The notes beneath the pieces are model-generated. The model was given only the letters and a program-made list of their open reading frames with translations. It ran no database searches and was not told where the DNA came from. From Chitinophaga rhizosphaerae (lineage in GTDB: Bacteria; Bacteroidota; Bacteroidia; Chitinophagales; Chitinophagaceae), in assembly GCF_003958645.1 (NCBI RefSeq), contig NZ_RXLO01000004.1:372001-436000 (forward strand): a stretch of DNA of 64,000 nt, written 5' to 3'. Shown piece by piece: positions 52,136 to 59,603 of the stretch. A program made the position numbers and the translations under genes. The first letter of the stretch is position 1, and each line of letters begins with the position of its first letter.

Positions 52136-52825
52136 TTAGTTGGAAGTGTTCAGCCGGCGGCTCCCGTCGGTCTGCACGAAATATTTGAAAGTGAGGTAGG
52201 GTGCGGGCCAGAAAAGGTCCGTCACCACAGGAGGATTGCCCTTGTAAATATTGAGCAATGCCAGCTTGGCATACTTCCCGCTGGCCGTCCGCAGCACGAA
52301 TGTTCGGTTTTTGACCGGCACGCAAATGTGATTGCTGAGGGAATAGAAAAACCAGCCATACCCGTTCCCGCTGTCCCAACCCACGCCGTGAACACCGTTG
52401 TTCTCGAACGTTTCGTCAGACGGCGCTTCGGTAACCTGGTCGTACGGCTTCTCAACGATAACCATCGCGCCTTTGCCCGGCCCGCCCGCCCCGGGCGTTC
52501 CGGTAAAGGCGCCGTTGTTCACCACCACGTAGGAATTGTATTCCTGCGTAAACGCGATGTCCCAATCCGTATTCTTCAGATATTGGATGGAATCGGCTTT
52601 CGATTTGATGAGCCGCGATCGTTGGGTGGTAAAGCTGAAAGTGAGGGAATAGAAAGGCCGTTGCTCCTTGCCTTCTTCCGGCTCGCCCACGGAAGCGCCG
52701 GTATCTGCCTGCAGGTCGGAAATGAGGGTGCTGGCCGGGCCCGTGGGAGCGGGCTTGTCGTTGCTGCTTTTACCGCAGGCGGCGAGCAGGACGCCCGCCG
52801 ATATAATCAATATTCGTAATTTCAT
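52136..52825 (-). CDS. HmuY-family haem-binding lipoprotein, first gene of operon
   Basis: 229 aa from ATG 52825 (MKLRILIISAGVLLAACGKS), with the lipid Cys at about residue 17; the frame extends seven codons further. HmuY signatures: FYSLTFSFTTQRSRLIKSKA, NTDWDIAFTQEYNSYVVVNN, GGPGKGAMVIV, WFFYSLSNHICVPVKNRTFV and the end ASGKYAKLALLNIYKG, LTFKYFVQTDGSRRLNTSN. It leads the operon hmuY-hmuY-Ig lipoprotein-IPT lipoprotein-lipoprotein. The divergent neighbour 170 bp away is an IsdG-like haem monooxygenase, so the shared intergenic region probably holds iron- or haem-responsive promoters. Confidence 0.88.
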   Translation of the reverse strand: MKLRILIISAGVLLAACGKSSNDKPAPTGPASTLISDLQADTGASVGEPEEGKEQRPFYSLTFSFTTQRSRLIKSKADSIQYLKNTDWDIAFTQEYNSYVVVNNGAFTGTPGAGGPGKGAMVIVEKPYDQVTEAPSDETFENNGVHGVGWDSGNGYGWFFYSLSNHICVPVKNRTFVLRTASGKYAKLALLNIYKGNPPVVTDLFWPAPYLTFKYFVQTDGSRRLNTSN

Positions 52826-52994
52826 TGGTCGCTGGTTAGGCTGCAAAATTGAGGACAGCTGCTGACCACTTCGGGAAAAAGACCAACCTATTCAGGAATT
52901 CCGGGAATGTTCCGTTTCGGGTAAGCGAAATTCCGCGGGAGATACGTGACAATTCGATGACATCAGTATCTTTATGACGTTAAATTGACAAATC

Positions 52995-53324
52995 ATGATA
53001 AACCACTACGTTGCCATTAACTACATTACCTGTAACGACGATTTCAGGGATCGTTTCGAGCAATTATTCGCCAGCCGCGCGCATGCGATAGATACCATGC
53101 CCGGTTTCGTCAACATGCACGTGCTGCGGCCGGAGAAAGCGGGAGACGCCTACCTGATCGTCAGCTATTGGGAGACGGAACAGGCATTCCGCGACTGGAT
53201 GAAATCTCCGGCGTTCACCGCAGGCCACCAGCGCGGGTTCGACGAGCTGGCCAAGGCCAAGGCGGAGGGGCGCCCGGCTCCCATGTCCAGCGACTTCAAG
53301 ATTTACCGCGTCATCAGCGAATAG
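52995..53324 (+). CDS. IsdG/HmoB-like antibiotic-biosynthesis-monooxygenase fold protein
   Basis: 109 aa, one ABM ferredoxin-like domain: HYVAINYITCNDDFRDRFEQ, AHAIDTMPGFVNMHVLRPE, YLIVSYWETEQAFRDWMKSP with the conserved W and F, and FTAGHQRG. The D-F-R-D-R-F-E and the His of the SPAF..GHQR segment match haem-degrading IsdG-type proteins, where that His binds haem. It is in front of a haem operon and a TonB receptor, which supports haem breakdown to release iron in the cytoplasm. A 40-aa membrane peptide follows 6 bp later. Confidence 0.85.
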   Translation: MINHYVAINYITCNDDFRDRFEQLFASRAHAIDTMPGFVNMHVLRPEKAGDAYLIVSYWETEQAFRDWMKSPAFTAGHQRGFDELAKAKAEGRPAPMSSDFKIYRVISE

Positions 53325-53330
53325 GCGATC

Positions 53331-53453
53331 ATGAAAGCACCCAATAAGGAGGCCATCCTGAAATGGCTGAAAAGACTGGGCTTCTGGGGATTCATTTTCT
53401 TCCTCGTGAAGGGCCTCGTGTGGCTTGCCATCTTTTACTGGCTGGCCACCTAG
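53331..53453 (+). CDS. 40-aa single-helix membrane peptide
   Basis: ATG 53331 to TAG 53453. A basic start (KAPNKEAILKWLKRLG) leads into one membrane helix (FWGFIFFLVKGLVWLAIFYW). It starts 6 bp after the IsdG-like gene and is followed by a terminator, so it is the last gene of that operon. The pattern of basic amphipathic start and Trp/Phe-rich helix is like small inner-membrane peptides that often trail haem or oxygenase genes in Bacteroidota. The assignment rests on composition and position. Confidence 0.65.
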   Translation: MKAPNKEAILKWLKRLGFWGFIFFLVKGLVWLAIFYWLAT

Positions 53454-53476
53454 GCCGGTACTTTCGCAGATGCCGG

Positions 53477-53529
53477 AACGCCGCGTGGCGGAGGTTTTTC
53501 ATTGCCTCCGTTTCGCGGCGTTTCCTTTT
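53477..53529 (+). terminator. Terminator of the isdG-like operon
   Basis: AACGCCGCG (53477-53485) pairs with CGCGGCGTT (53514-53522), and inside it CGGAGG pairs with CCTCCG. TTTCCTTTT follows on the plus strand. The convergent AraC gene ends 4 bp later. Confidence 0.75.
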
Positions 53530-53533
53530 CGGG

Positions 53534-54511
53534 TCAGCCTTTGATCCGCCCCGGCGCGTAGCCGAAATATTTTTTGAACGCCCGCGTAAAATGCGCGGTA
53601 TGTTTGTAACCCGAGAGGTACGCCACTTCAGAGACCTGTTTCCCCTGCCCCAGCAATTCCCGCGCATGCGCCATCTTGATGCCCTGCAAATAACCGTACA
53701 CGGTTGTGCCGAACACCTGTTTGAAATGGCTTTTCAGATAGGCGTCGTTCGTGCCCACCTGGTGCGCCAGGTCTATCAGCGTACAGGGACTGTGTATGTT
53801 CGATGCAATGATTTCCCGGGCGAGGTGCATCCTTTCCACATCTTCTTTCCGCAGCGACCGTGCGTTCTCGCTGGGGCGCACGCCGGCCATCTGCTCATAT
53901 TGCGCCAGTTGGATGGCCAGCAGCTCGATGGTTTTCGCTTTCAGGAACAGTTGCTTGTAACGCCCTTCCAGCGGGCAATGCAGCATATCGTACAGGATCG
54001 TGCTGATGGATGATTGCAGCGGAAGGTTCACGGCGCTGATGGCCGCAGGCTCGTTCCGTTCGATGCTGCCTGAAAAAACCGGGTACAACGGATGCTCCTG
54101 CGGCATGGCCTGTAACACCAGGTCGGGGCTCACGCCCAGTTCGAAGATCTCGAGCTGCTCATGGGCGGGCCATTGCATGTGGATGTCGTCTTCCGGGAAG
54201 AAAAGGTAGTTGTATTGATGGCGGTCCAGCGATGCGAGCTTGCCCGTTCCGCCGTGGGCGGAATAGCTTTTGGTGCCGCTGACCGTGTAACTCATCTGGA
54301 AAAACGGCGTGGTGTTGCGGATGACGATCTCGCCGGCATTGCGCGAACGGAGATTGTAGTAGCCGAAATTGATGCCGTCAGGGCTCAGCATTTCAAATAC
54401 GGAACCGGTGTGGCCGTCTTCCGCGAGCTCGCGGCGGCGTTCACGGAACTGGCCGGGGTTGCGGATGTCGAACCGGCAGGAAGGGATGATATGTACGGGT
54501 TGTGCAGGCAA
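53534..54511 (-). CDS. AraC-family regulator (PchR/iron-type)
   Basis: 325 aa. The N-terminal sensor half shows the pattern of PchR-like proteins (INFGYYNLRSRNAGEIVIRN, FFQMSYTVSG). The C-terminal AraC domain reads HSPCTLIDLAHQVGTNDAYL, KSHFKQVFGTTVYGYLQGIK, LGQGKQVSEVAYLSGYKHTA, HFTRAFKKYFGYAPGRIKG. PchR-type regulators bind ferric siderophore or haem and switch on the cognate receptor. It is divergent from a TonB receptor (229 bp) and convergent with the IsdG operon, so both are candidate targets. Confidence 0.92.
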   Translation of the reverse strand: MPAQPVHIIPSCRFDIRNPGQFRERRRELAEDGHTGSVFEMLSPDGINFGYYNLRSRNAGEIVIRNTTPFFQMSYTVSGTKSYSAHGGTGKLASLDRHQYNYLFFPEDDIHMQWPAHEQLEIFELGVSPDLVLQAMPQEHPLYPVFSGSIERNEPAAISAVNLPLQSSISTILYDMLHCPLEGRYKQLFLKAKTIELLAIQLAQYEQMAGVRPSENARSLRKEDVERMHLAREIIASNIHSPCTLIDLAHQVGTNDAYLKSHFKQVFGTTVYGYLQGIKMAHARELLGQGKQVSEVAYLSGYKHTAHFTRAFKKYFGYAPGRIKG

Positions 54512-54739
54512 ACGGAGAATGGGCTGGATCAGGCAATATTAAACCATCATGCCAAGAAAACAGCCCGTAATCGGGAACGGCAAATGATCGGATCGGGAAG
54601 ACCCGCGCGGTTGCGCCATTCCTCGGTTTTGAATTTCCGGATATGGTAAATCTTTTTCCGGGGATGAGCGAAGAACCTCCGCCCCGGGTAACCCTTTCTC
54701 CGCTACCGGTCAATATTCAGCCCGACCTTTGCGCACGAT

Positions 54740-56884
54740 ATGCATCTTCAGCGATCTCTCCTGCTCCCGTTCCTCCTGGCATGCGCCGCCGCATCCGCAC
54801 AGGGCCCGCGCACCGACACCACGCCGGCCGTGCGCACGCTGCGTACCCACGAAGTCACGGAAAATCCCCTCCGAAAACCGGACGATCTCATCGCCATCGG
54901 CCGGCAAACCGCGCCCACGCTCGTTATTTCCCGCCAATCCATTCAACTGGCGGGCAGCCGCCGGCTCGATGAAGTGCTGCGCGAACAAACCGGTATGGCT
55001 ATCGTCCCCGATCTCGGAAGCGGCAACCGCAGCGTGGGGATCCAGTTGCAGGGGTTCAGCTCGGAATATGTGCTCATCCTGATCGACGGGCAACCCATGA
55101 CGGGGCGCCTGGCCGGCAATTTCGACCTTTCGCGCATCGGCGTGGGCGATGTGGAACGGATCGAAGTGATCAAGGGAGCGGCGAGCAGTTTATACGGCTC
55201 GGAAGCATTGGGCGGCGTCATCAACATCATCACCCGCCAGGCGGTCCGGAAGGCGCAGGCCACGGCGGGCCTCCGGTTTGGCACGTACCAGACCACGGAT
55301 GCGAACCTCAGCGCGGAGGCTCCCTTCAAGCACAATAAAGGCTTCGTTTCCGTTTCGGGCAACTTTTACAAAACAGCCGGATTCAACGCCAACACCGAGT
55401 ACCTCAAGGAAGGGAAAACTTCCCCTCCATACTCAAGCATCTCTGGCCAGGCGCGCGGCCAGTGGCGGTTCAGCGGCCGCACCTCCTTGCAGGCGCGCCT
55501 GCGCGTGGCCGGCAGAACGTCTGACATGTTCCGGTCGTACGGCGCGCAACCTTTCAACGATCACCTCCGCGAGCAAGACCTCAACGCCGGGCTGAACCTC
55601 CGCCACCAGGCCTCGCGCTCCACCACGCTGCTGGCCCGGTACTACTACACGGGCTACGATACCCGCCAAACCGTGACACTACAGGAAAACGGGCGCATCC
55701 TCCAGGAAAACGATTTCTTCCAGCAGATCCACCGGCTGGAAGTGCAGGCAGAAAACCGGCTTGATCACCTGCCGGTCACGTTTCTCGGCGGCATGGGCGG
55801 CGACAGGCAATCGTACCGCAATCCCGGCGCGGACATCCGGAATAATATGAGTGGATATTTCGCATACCTGCAGGGCGAGCTCGCTTCCGCCGAAAAATTC
55901 CGCCTCACGGCAGGCCTCCGGTACGATGGCAATTCCGATTACGGCGGACGGCTGAACCTCAGTGCCGGCGCGCGATTCAGCCCCACCAGCTGGCTTTCGC
56001 TGCGCGCTTCCCTGGGCAACGGTTTCAAACCGCCGGCCTACGCGCAGATGTACCAGGTGTTTACCAACATACAGCAAGGTTACACGGTGATCGGGGCGCA
56101 TAACTTCGCGGAAAAAGCCGCGCAACTGAAAGCGGCCGGTACCGTCGCGCAGATTTGGGACAACGCGTCGCAGGTCAGGCACCTGGAACCGGAAACCTCC
56201 ACGTCCGTCAACGCCGGCATCACGGTGAACGCGGGGAGCCGGATGGAGTGGCAGGCCGGGGCGTTCCATCACCGGTTAAAAAATCTCATCAACACCGAGC
56301 AGGTCGGCATCATGCGGAACGGCCAGCAGCTGTTTTCCTACATCAACATCGACCGCGTGGTGATGCGGGGCGTGGAAGCGGGATGGAAATTCTCCATCAC
56401 GCCGGACCTGCAATTATCCGCCGGTTACCAGCTGCTGGACGCGCGCAATCCCGCCGTTACCGACTCCATCCGCCAGCAATCCCGGCGTTACAAATCCGTG
56501 CGCACGCCAGACGGCATCCGCGCCGCCACTACGAAAGACTACTTCGGATTACCCAACCGCAGCCGCCACATGGGCAGCCTGCAGGCTTCGTGGGCGCATC
56601 CGCGCTGGGGGCTCGGCGTGTCATTCCGTGGAACTTACAGCGGCAAATACGGCTTCCTGGACGTCGACAACAATGGATATATCGATCATTACGACGTGTT
56701 CGTGAAAGGTTATACGCTATTATACTTCAGTGTACAAAAAACGCTCTTGCAGAAAAGGCTTACGCTCCATGTGAGCGCCGATAACCTCACCGGTTATACG
56801 GATTACCTGATGCCATCGCAGCCCGGCCGTGTGTTCATGGCCGGGCTGCGATGGCATTTCTTCCGGGAAAAAGACAAAAACTGA
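54740..56884 (+). CDS. TonB-dependent haem/siderophore receptor
   Basis: 714 aa. Signal peptide HLQRSLLLPFLLACAAASAQ, plug (about 50-175) with SRRLDEVLREQTGMAIVPDL, GVGDVERIEVIKGAASSLYG and ALGGVINIITRQ, then a 22-strand barrel with internal NGFKPPAYAQMYQVFTN and the C-terminal strand GRVFMAGLRWHFF. Unlike the SusC receptors it lacks a carboxypeptidase-like domain and belongs to the BtuB/HmuR-like group. It lies between the PchR-type regulator and the nitrite locus; with the HmuY operon nearby the best guess is haem import. GACCTTTG at 54724-54731 resembles a -7 box and would give a very short leader. Confidence 0.92.
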   Translation: MHLQRSLLLPFLLACAAASAQGPRTDTTPAVRTLRTHEVTENPLRKPDDLIAIGRQTAPTLVISRQSIQLAGSRRLDEVLREQTGMAIVPDLGSGNRSVGIQLQGFSSEYVLILIDGQPMTGRLAGNFDLSRIGVGDVERIEVIKGAASSLYGSEALGGVINIITRQAVRKAQATAGLRFGTYQTTDANLSAEAPFKHNKGFVSVSGNFYKTAGFNANTEYLKEGKTSPPYSSISGQARGQWRFSGRTSLQARLRVAGRTSDMFRSYGAQPFNDHLREQDLNAGLNLRHQASRSTTLLARYYYTGYDTRQTVTLQENGRILQENDFFQQIHRLEVQAENRLDHLPVTFLGGMGGDRQSYRNPGADIRNNMSGYFAYLQGELASAEKFRLTAGLRYDGNSDYGGRLNLSAGARFSPTSWLSLRASLGNGFKPPAYAQMYQVFTNIQQGYTVIGAHNFAEKAAQLKAAGTVAQIWDNASQVRHLEPETSTSVNAGITVNAGSRMEWQAGAFHHRLKNLINTEQVGIMRNGQQLFSYINIDRVVMRGVEAGWKFSITPDLQLSAGYQLLDARNPAVTDSIRQQSRRYKSVRTPDGIRAATTKDYFGLPNRSRHMGSLQASWAHPRWGLGVSFRGTYSGKYGFLDVDNNGYIDHYDVFVKGYTLLYFSVQKTLLQKRLTLHVSADNLTGYTDYLMPSQPGRVFMAGLRWHFFREKDKN

Positions 56885-57748
56885 TCATTGCAAAGCGGGT
56901 GCGCTCTCCGTTGCCACCTCCGCACGGGAGCTGCTCCCCGCCGTTGCTGCCGGGATCTCTTTCCGGCGTTTGCCGTGCATGAGGTATAACGTCAACGCCG
57001 TGAAGATCACACCGCCGACGATATTGCCCAGCGTTACGGGGACCTGGTTCAGCCACCACCATTGGCCCGCGGAAACCGGCGCGCCCATGAAAATACCCGC
57101 CGGGATCACGAACATGTTCACCACCGCGTGCTCGAACCCCTGCGCAAAGAAGATAAAGATCGGCAGCCAGGCCGCCAGGATTTTACCCAGTGTAGAACTG
57201 GACGTCATGGCCATCACCACGCCCAGCGTCACCATCCAGTTGCACAAAATCCCCTTCACGAAAACCGTCAACATCCCCGTTGCACCGAATTGCCCGTAGC
57301 CGGTGGTTTTGGCCACGGCGACGCCGGAGATCATCTTGCCCAGCGCGCCGCCGTCCACATTCCCGAACTGCGTGAGCGACGCCCAGAAAAGCCCCGCGTA
57401 CAGCTGACCACCGGCGAGGTTGGCGAGGTACACGATCGCCCAGTTCTTACCGAGCTGCTTCAGCGAAATTTGCCCGGCGAACCAGGAGAGCGACATCACC
57501 GCAAAATTCCCCGTCACCAATTCATACCCCAGCAATACCACGATGATGAAACATGCGGGAAAGATGGCCGCGCCGATGAGCGGGAGGCTCGTTTGCACCG
57601 TGGCCGTGAACGCGAAGGTAGTGCCGAAACCGAGGATCGCGCCGGATAGGATGCCTTTCACGATCATGTCGGTCGTGCTCATGCGGGTTTTGTCGATACC
57701 GGCCTGGATCATGGCGCCGGCTACTTCGGCAGGTTTTTTATAGTCCAT
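56885..57748 (-). CDS. Formate/nitrite transporter family channel
   Basis: 287 aa. Six hydrophobic segments of the FNT fold, with SGAILGFGTTFAFTATVQTS, FIIVVLLGYELVTGNFAVMS (the FNT signature 1 region), GILCNWMVTLGVVMAMTSSS (signature 2 region) and FIFFAQGFEHAVVNMFVIPA. FNT pentamers carry nitrite, formate or related anions. It is the last gene of a nirB-nirD-porin-FNT series, so nitrite import (NirC role) is the likely job. The TonB receptor stop abuts it (1 bp). Confidence 0.92.
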   Translation of the reverse strand: MDYKKPAEVAGAMIQAGIDKTRMSTTDMIVKGILSGAILGFGTTFAFTATVQTSLPLIGAAIFPACFIIVVLLGYELVTGNFAVMSLSWFAGQISLKQLGKNWAIVYLANLAGGQLYAGLFWASLTQFGNVDGGALGKMISGVAVAKTTGYGQFGATGMLTVFVKGILCNWMVTLGVVMAMTSSSTLGKILAAWLPIFIFFAQGFEHAVVNMFVIPAGIFMGAPVSAGQWWWLNQVPVTLGNIVGGVIFTALTLYLMHGKRRKEIPAATAGSSSRAEVATESAPALQ

Positions 57749-57775
57749 TGTAGAAGATTTGAAGTGATGAAAATT

Positions 57776-59119
57776 TTATTTCAGAAGGAAGGAAGGTTTG
57801 ATATTGATCATGAGATAAGCCCACTGGTTGCCACGCGCGGCGTTCGCCACCTGCTTCGCCACGGCCAGCGCGGATGTGCTGCGATAGTAGCTGCAACCTG
57901 CTTCGAAACTGATCATGGGCGTGAGCGCGAAATTGGCATTTACATCCGCCTCCCATCCGAAATCGCGGCCATGCCCGGCAACGTCGCTGGCGGACAGGAA
58001 GCGGTGCCCGTCGGCCTGGAGCGCCCATTTCGCGCCGGGCTTGTAGAGAAAGCGGAGGTAATAATCCTGCAAACCGGTGGCGCCGAACGTGCTGCCGGCG
58101 TAATAATAATCCATGTGCCCCCAGAATTTGTGCGGCGTTCCGTACAACGGGTCAAAGGCCTTCGACGTGCCGGATGATTTCCCGCCCGTTGTGTAATCCG
58201 CACCCAGTCCGGCTTTCAGTTTCGGTGTGACGGCATACAACGCTTGCCCGGACAGCAGCCATCCATCCACTTTCCCGCCGTCCGCATATTTCCCGCCCTG
58301 GTAAGCGACGTTACCGGTCAGCGTGATCTTCCGGAACGTTTGCTGCGCGAAAACCGCCGCCGTGAAGCGGGAATGCACGCCGGCGTCCCAGGTTTTGACG
58401 GGCTTCAATTCCACGGTGTCTACGTGGTACCGCGGGAACTGGTCTGCCAGGGCCAGCAGCGAAATTTGGCCGTTCGCGTTTTTCCGGGAAACATGCAGAT
58501 ACTGTAACCCCTTGTACATGGCACCACCGTTGGTGTTGGCGGCGTATGCGCCCGGAGGCGCGCCGTTGTACCGCGTTCCCGCGCCTGCTTCGCGGTTCTG
58601 GTTAAATGCGAAACCCGCATCGGCCGTCCACGCGCCGGAAGCGTAGCGGAACAGGAGCGCATCGTGCCGGCGGGCCTGTTGCAGCCAGTCGAGATTCCCC
58701 AGCAGCCGCCCGTCGTCATAATTCAATTCCTGCCGGCCTACTTTCAGGTTGAAGATGTGGGCAGACGCGGTATCGGTGAGCCGGACCTCCGCCCAGGCCT
58801 CATGGACCATTAGCCCGTTGTTGTCGGCGGTACTGGTCTTATTGATGGTAGAAACATCCTGGCCCCAAACCCGGACGTCCTGGACAGACAATCCGAATTT
58901 GAGGCGGTTCGAGGTAAACCCCGCGGTAAGGCGGGTACGTTGCGACGTGAAGAACGCCGGTTTTGCGGAGCGCGGTAGCGGCGCTCCCTGCCCGTCGCGG
59001 AACTCGGTGCGCGTGCGGAGTTGCGCCGCGATCGAGAACTGGGCTTTACCGGCCAGCGGAAGGCCGCCCAACAAAAGGGCCACGGCCGTTCCGCAGCGGA
59101 AATGCATTTTATTGTACAT
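57776..59119 (-). CDS. Alginate-export-type outer-membrane porin
   Basis: 447 aa from ATG 59119 (MYNKMHFRCGTAVALLLGGL, a signal peptide); upstream codons to 59236 belong to the same frame but overlap the nirD end and look non-coding. The barrel repeats include TRTEFRDGQGAPLPRSAKPA, RTRLTAGFTSNRLKFGLSVQ, LKVGRQELNYDDGRLLGNLD and FDPLYGTPHKFWGHMDYYYA, matching the alginate_exp family (PF13372). In Bacteroidota this porin type often accompanies nitrate/nitrite genes and may let anions through the outer membrane. It lies between nirD and the FNT channel on one strand. Confidence 0.85.
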   Translation of the reverse strand: MYNKMHFRCGTAVALLLGGLPLAGKAQFSIAAQLRTRTEFRDGQGAPLPRSAKPAFFTSQRTRLTAGFTSNRLKFGLSVQDVRVWGQDVSTINKTSTADNNGLMVHEAWAEVRLTDTASAHIFNLKVGRQELNYDDGRLLGNLDWLQQARRHDALLFRYASGAWTADAGFAFNQNREAGAGTRYNGAPPGAYAANTNGGAMYKGLQYLHVSRKNANGQISLLALADQFPRYHVDTVELKPVKTWDAGVHSRFTAAVFAQQTFRKITLTGNVAYQGGKYADGGKVDGWLLSGQALYAVTPKLKAGLGADYTTGGKSSGTSKAFDPLYGTPHKFWGHMDYYYAGSTFGATGLQDYYLRFLYKPGAKWALQADGHRFLSASDVAGHGRDFGWEADVNANFALTPMISFEAGCSYYRSTSALAVAKQVANAARGNQWAYLMINIKPSFLLK

Positions 59120-59195
59120 TTGAACGATTTTAATTCCAGCAATTGAAGTCACGAGACCCGGTTCGCCGCCAAGCCACCGGGTTTCACTTTTTCTT

Positions 59196-59579
59196 TCAGG
59201 CAGGCACGGCCGAAGTTTCCTTTCCGCCGTCCACACCGATATAAATTCTGTCTTCTTCCAACTTTACGGGATACACTTTGATGGCGCATTCGTGTTCGTC
59301 GGAAAGGCAGCGCCCGTCTGCCAGCGAAAATGTTTTCTTGTGGAAAGGGCAGGCCACTTTGGGCTCGCCGGCCTGCGCGCCGATCATCCCGCGGCTGAGC
59401 GCCATTTGCCGGCGGTGCGGACATAAATTCTGCGATGCGTACCATTCGCCGCGCCGCGCGAAATGGAACAATGCGATCTGCTCGTTTTTGTACTTGACGC
59501 AAACCCCGCCGTTGGCCGGTACGTCCTCCACTTTACAGGCGAAGAACCAGTTCGTTTTTTCTTTGGTGATGGGAGACAT
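59196..59579 (-). CDS. nirD: Nitrite reductase small subunit (Rieske protein) NirD
   Basis: 127 aa. A Rieske-type fold with the [2Fe-2S] ligands in CPHRRQMALSRG and CPFHKKTFSLADGRCL. This canonical C-x-H...C-x2-H arrangement is kept, unlike in some NirD proteins where the cluster ligands are lost. NirD is the partner of NirB, encoded 24 bp upstream. The reaction is six-electron reduction of nitrite to ammonium with NAD(P)H for assimilation in the cytoplasm. Confidence 0.93.
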   Translation of the reverse strand: MSPITKEKTNWFFACKVEDVPANGGVCVKYKNEQIALFHFARRGEWYASQNLCPHRRQMALSRGMIGAQAGEPKVACPFHKKTFSLADGRCLSDEHECAIKVYPVKLEEDRIYIGVDGGKETSAVPA

Positions 59580-59603
59580 GGTATATATTTTTCGGTTGAT
59601 GAT

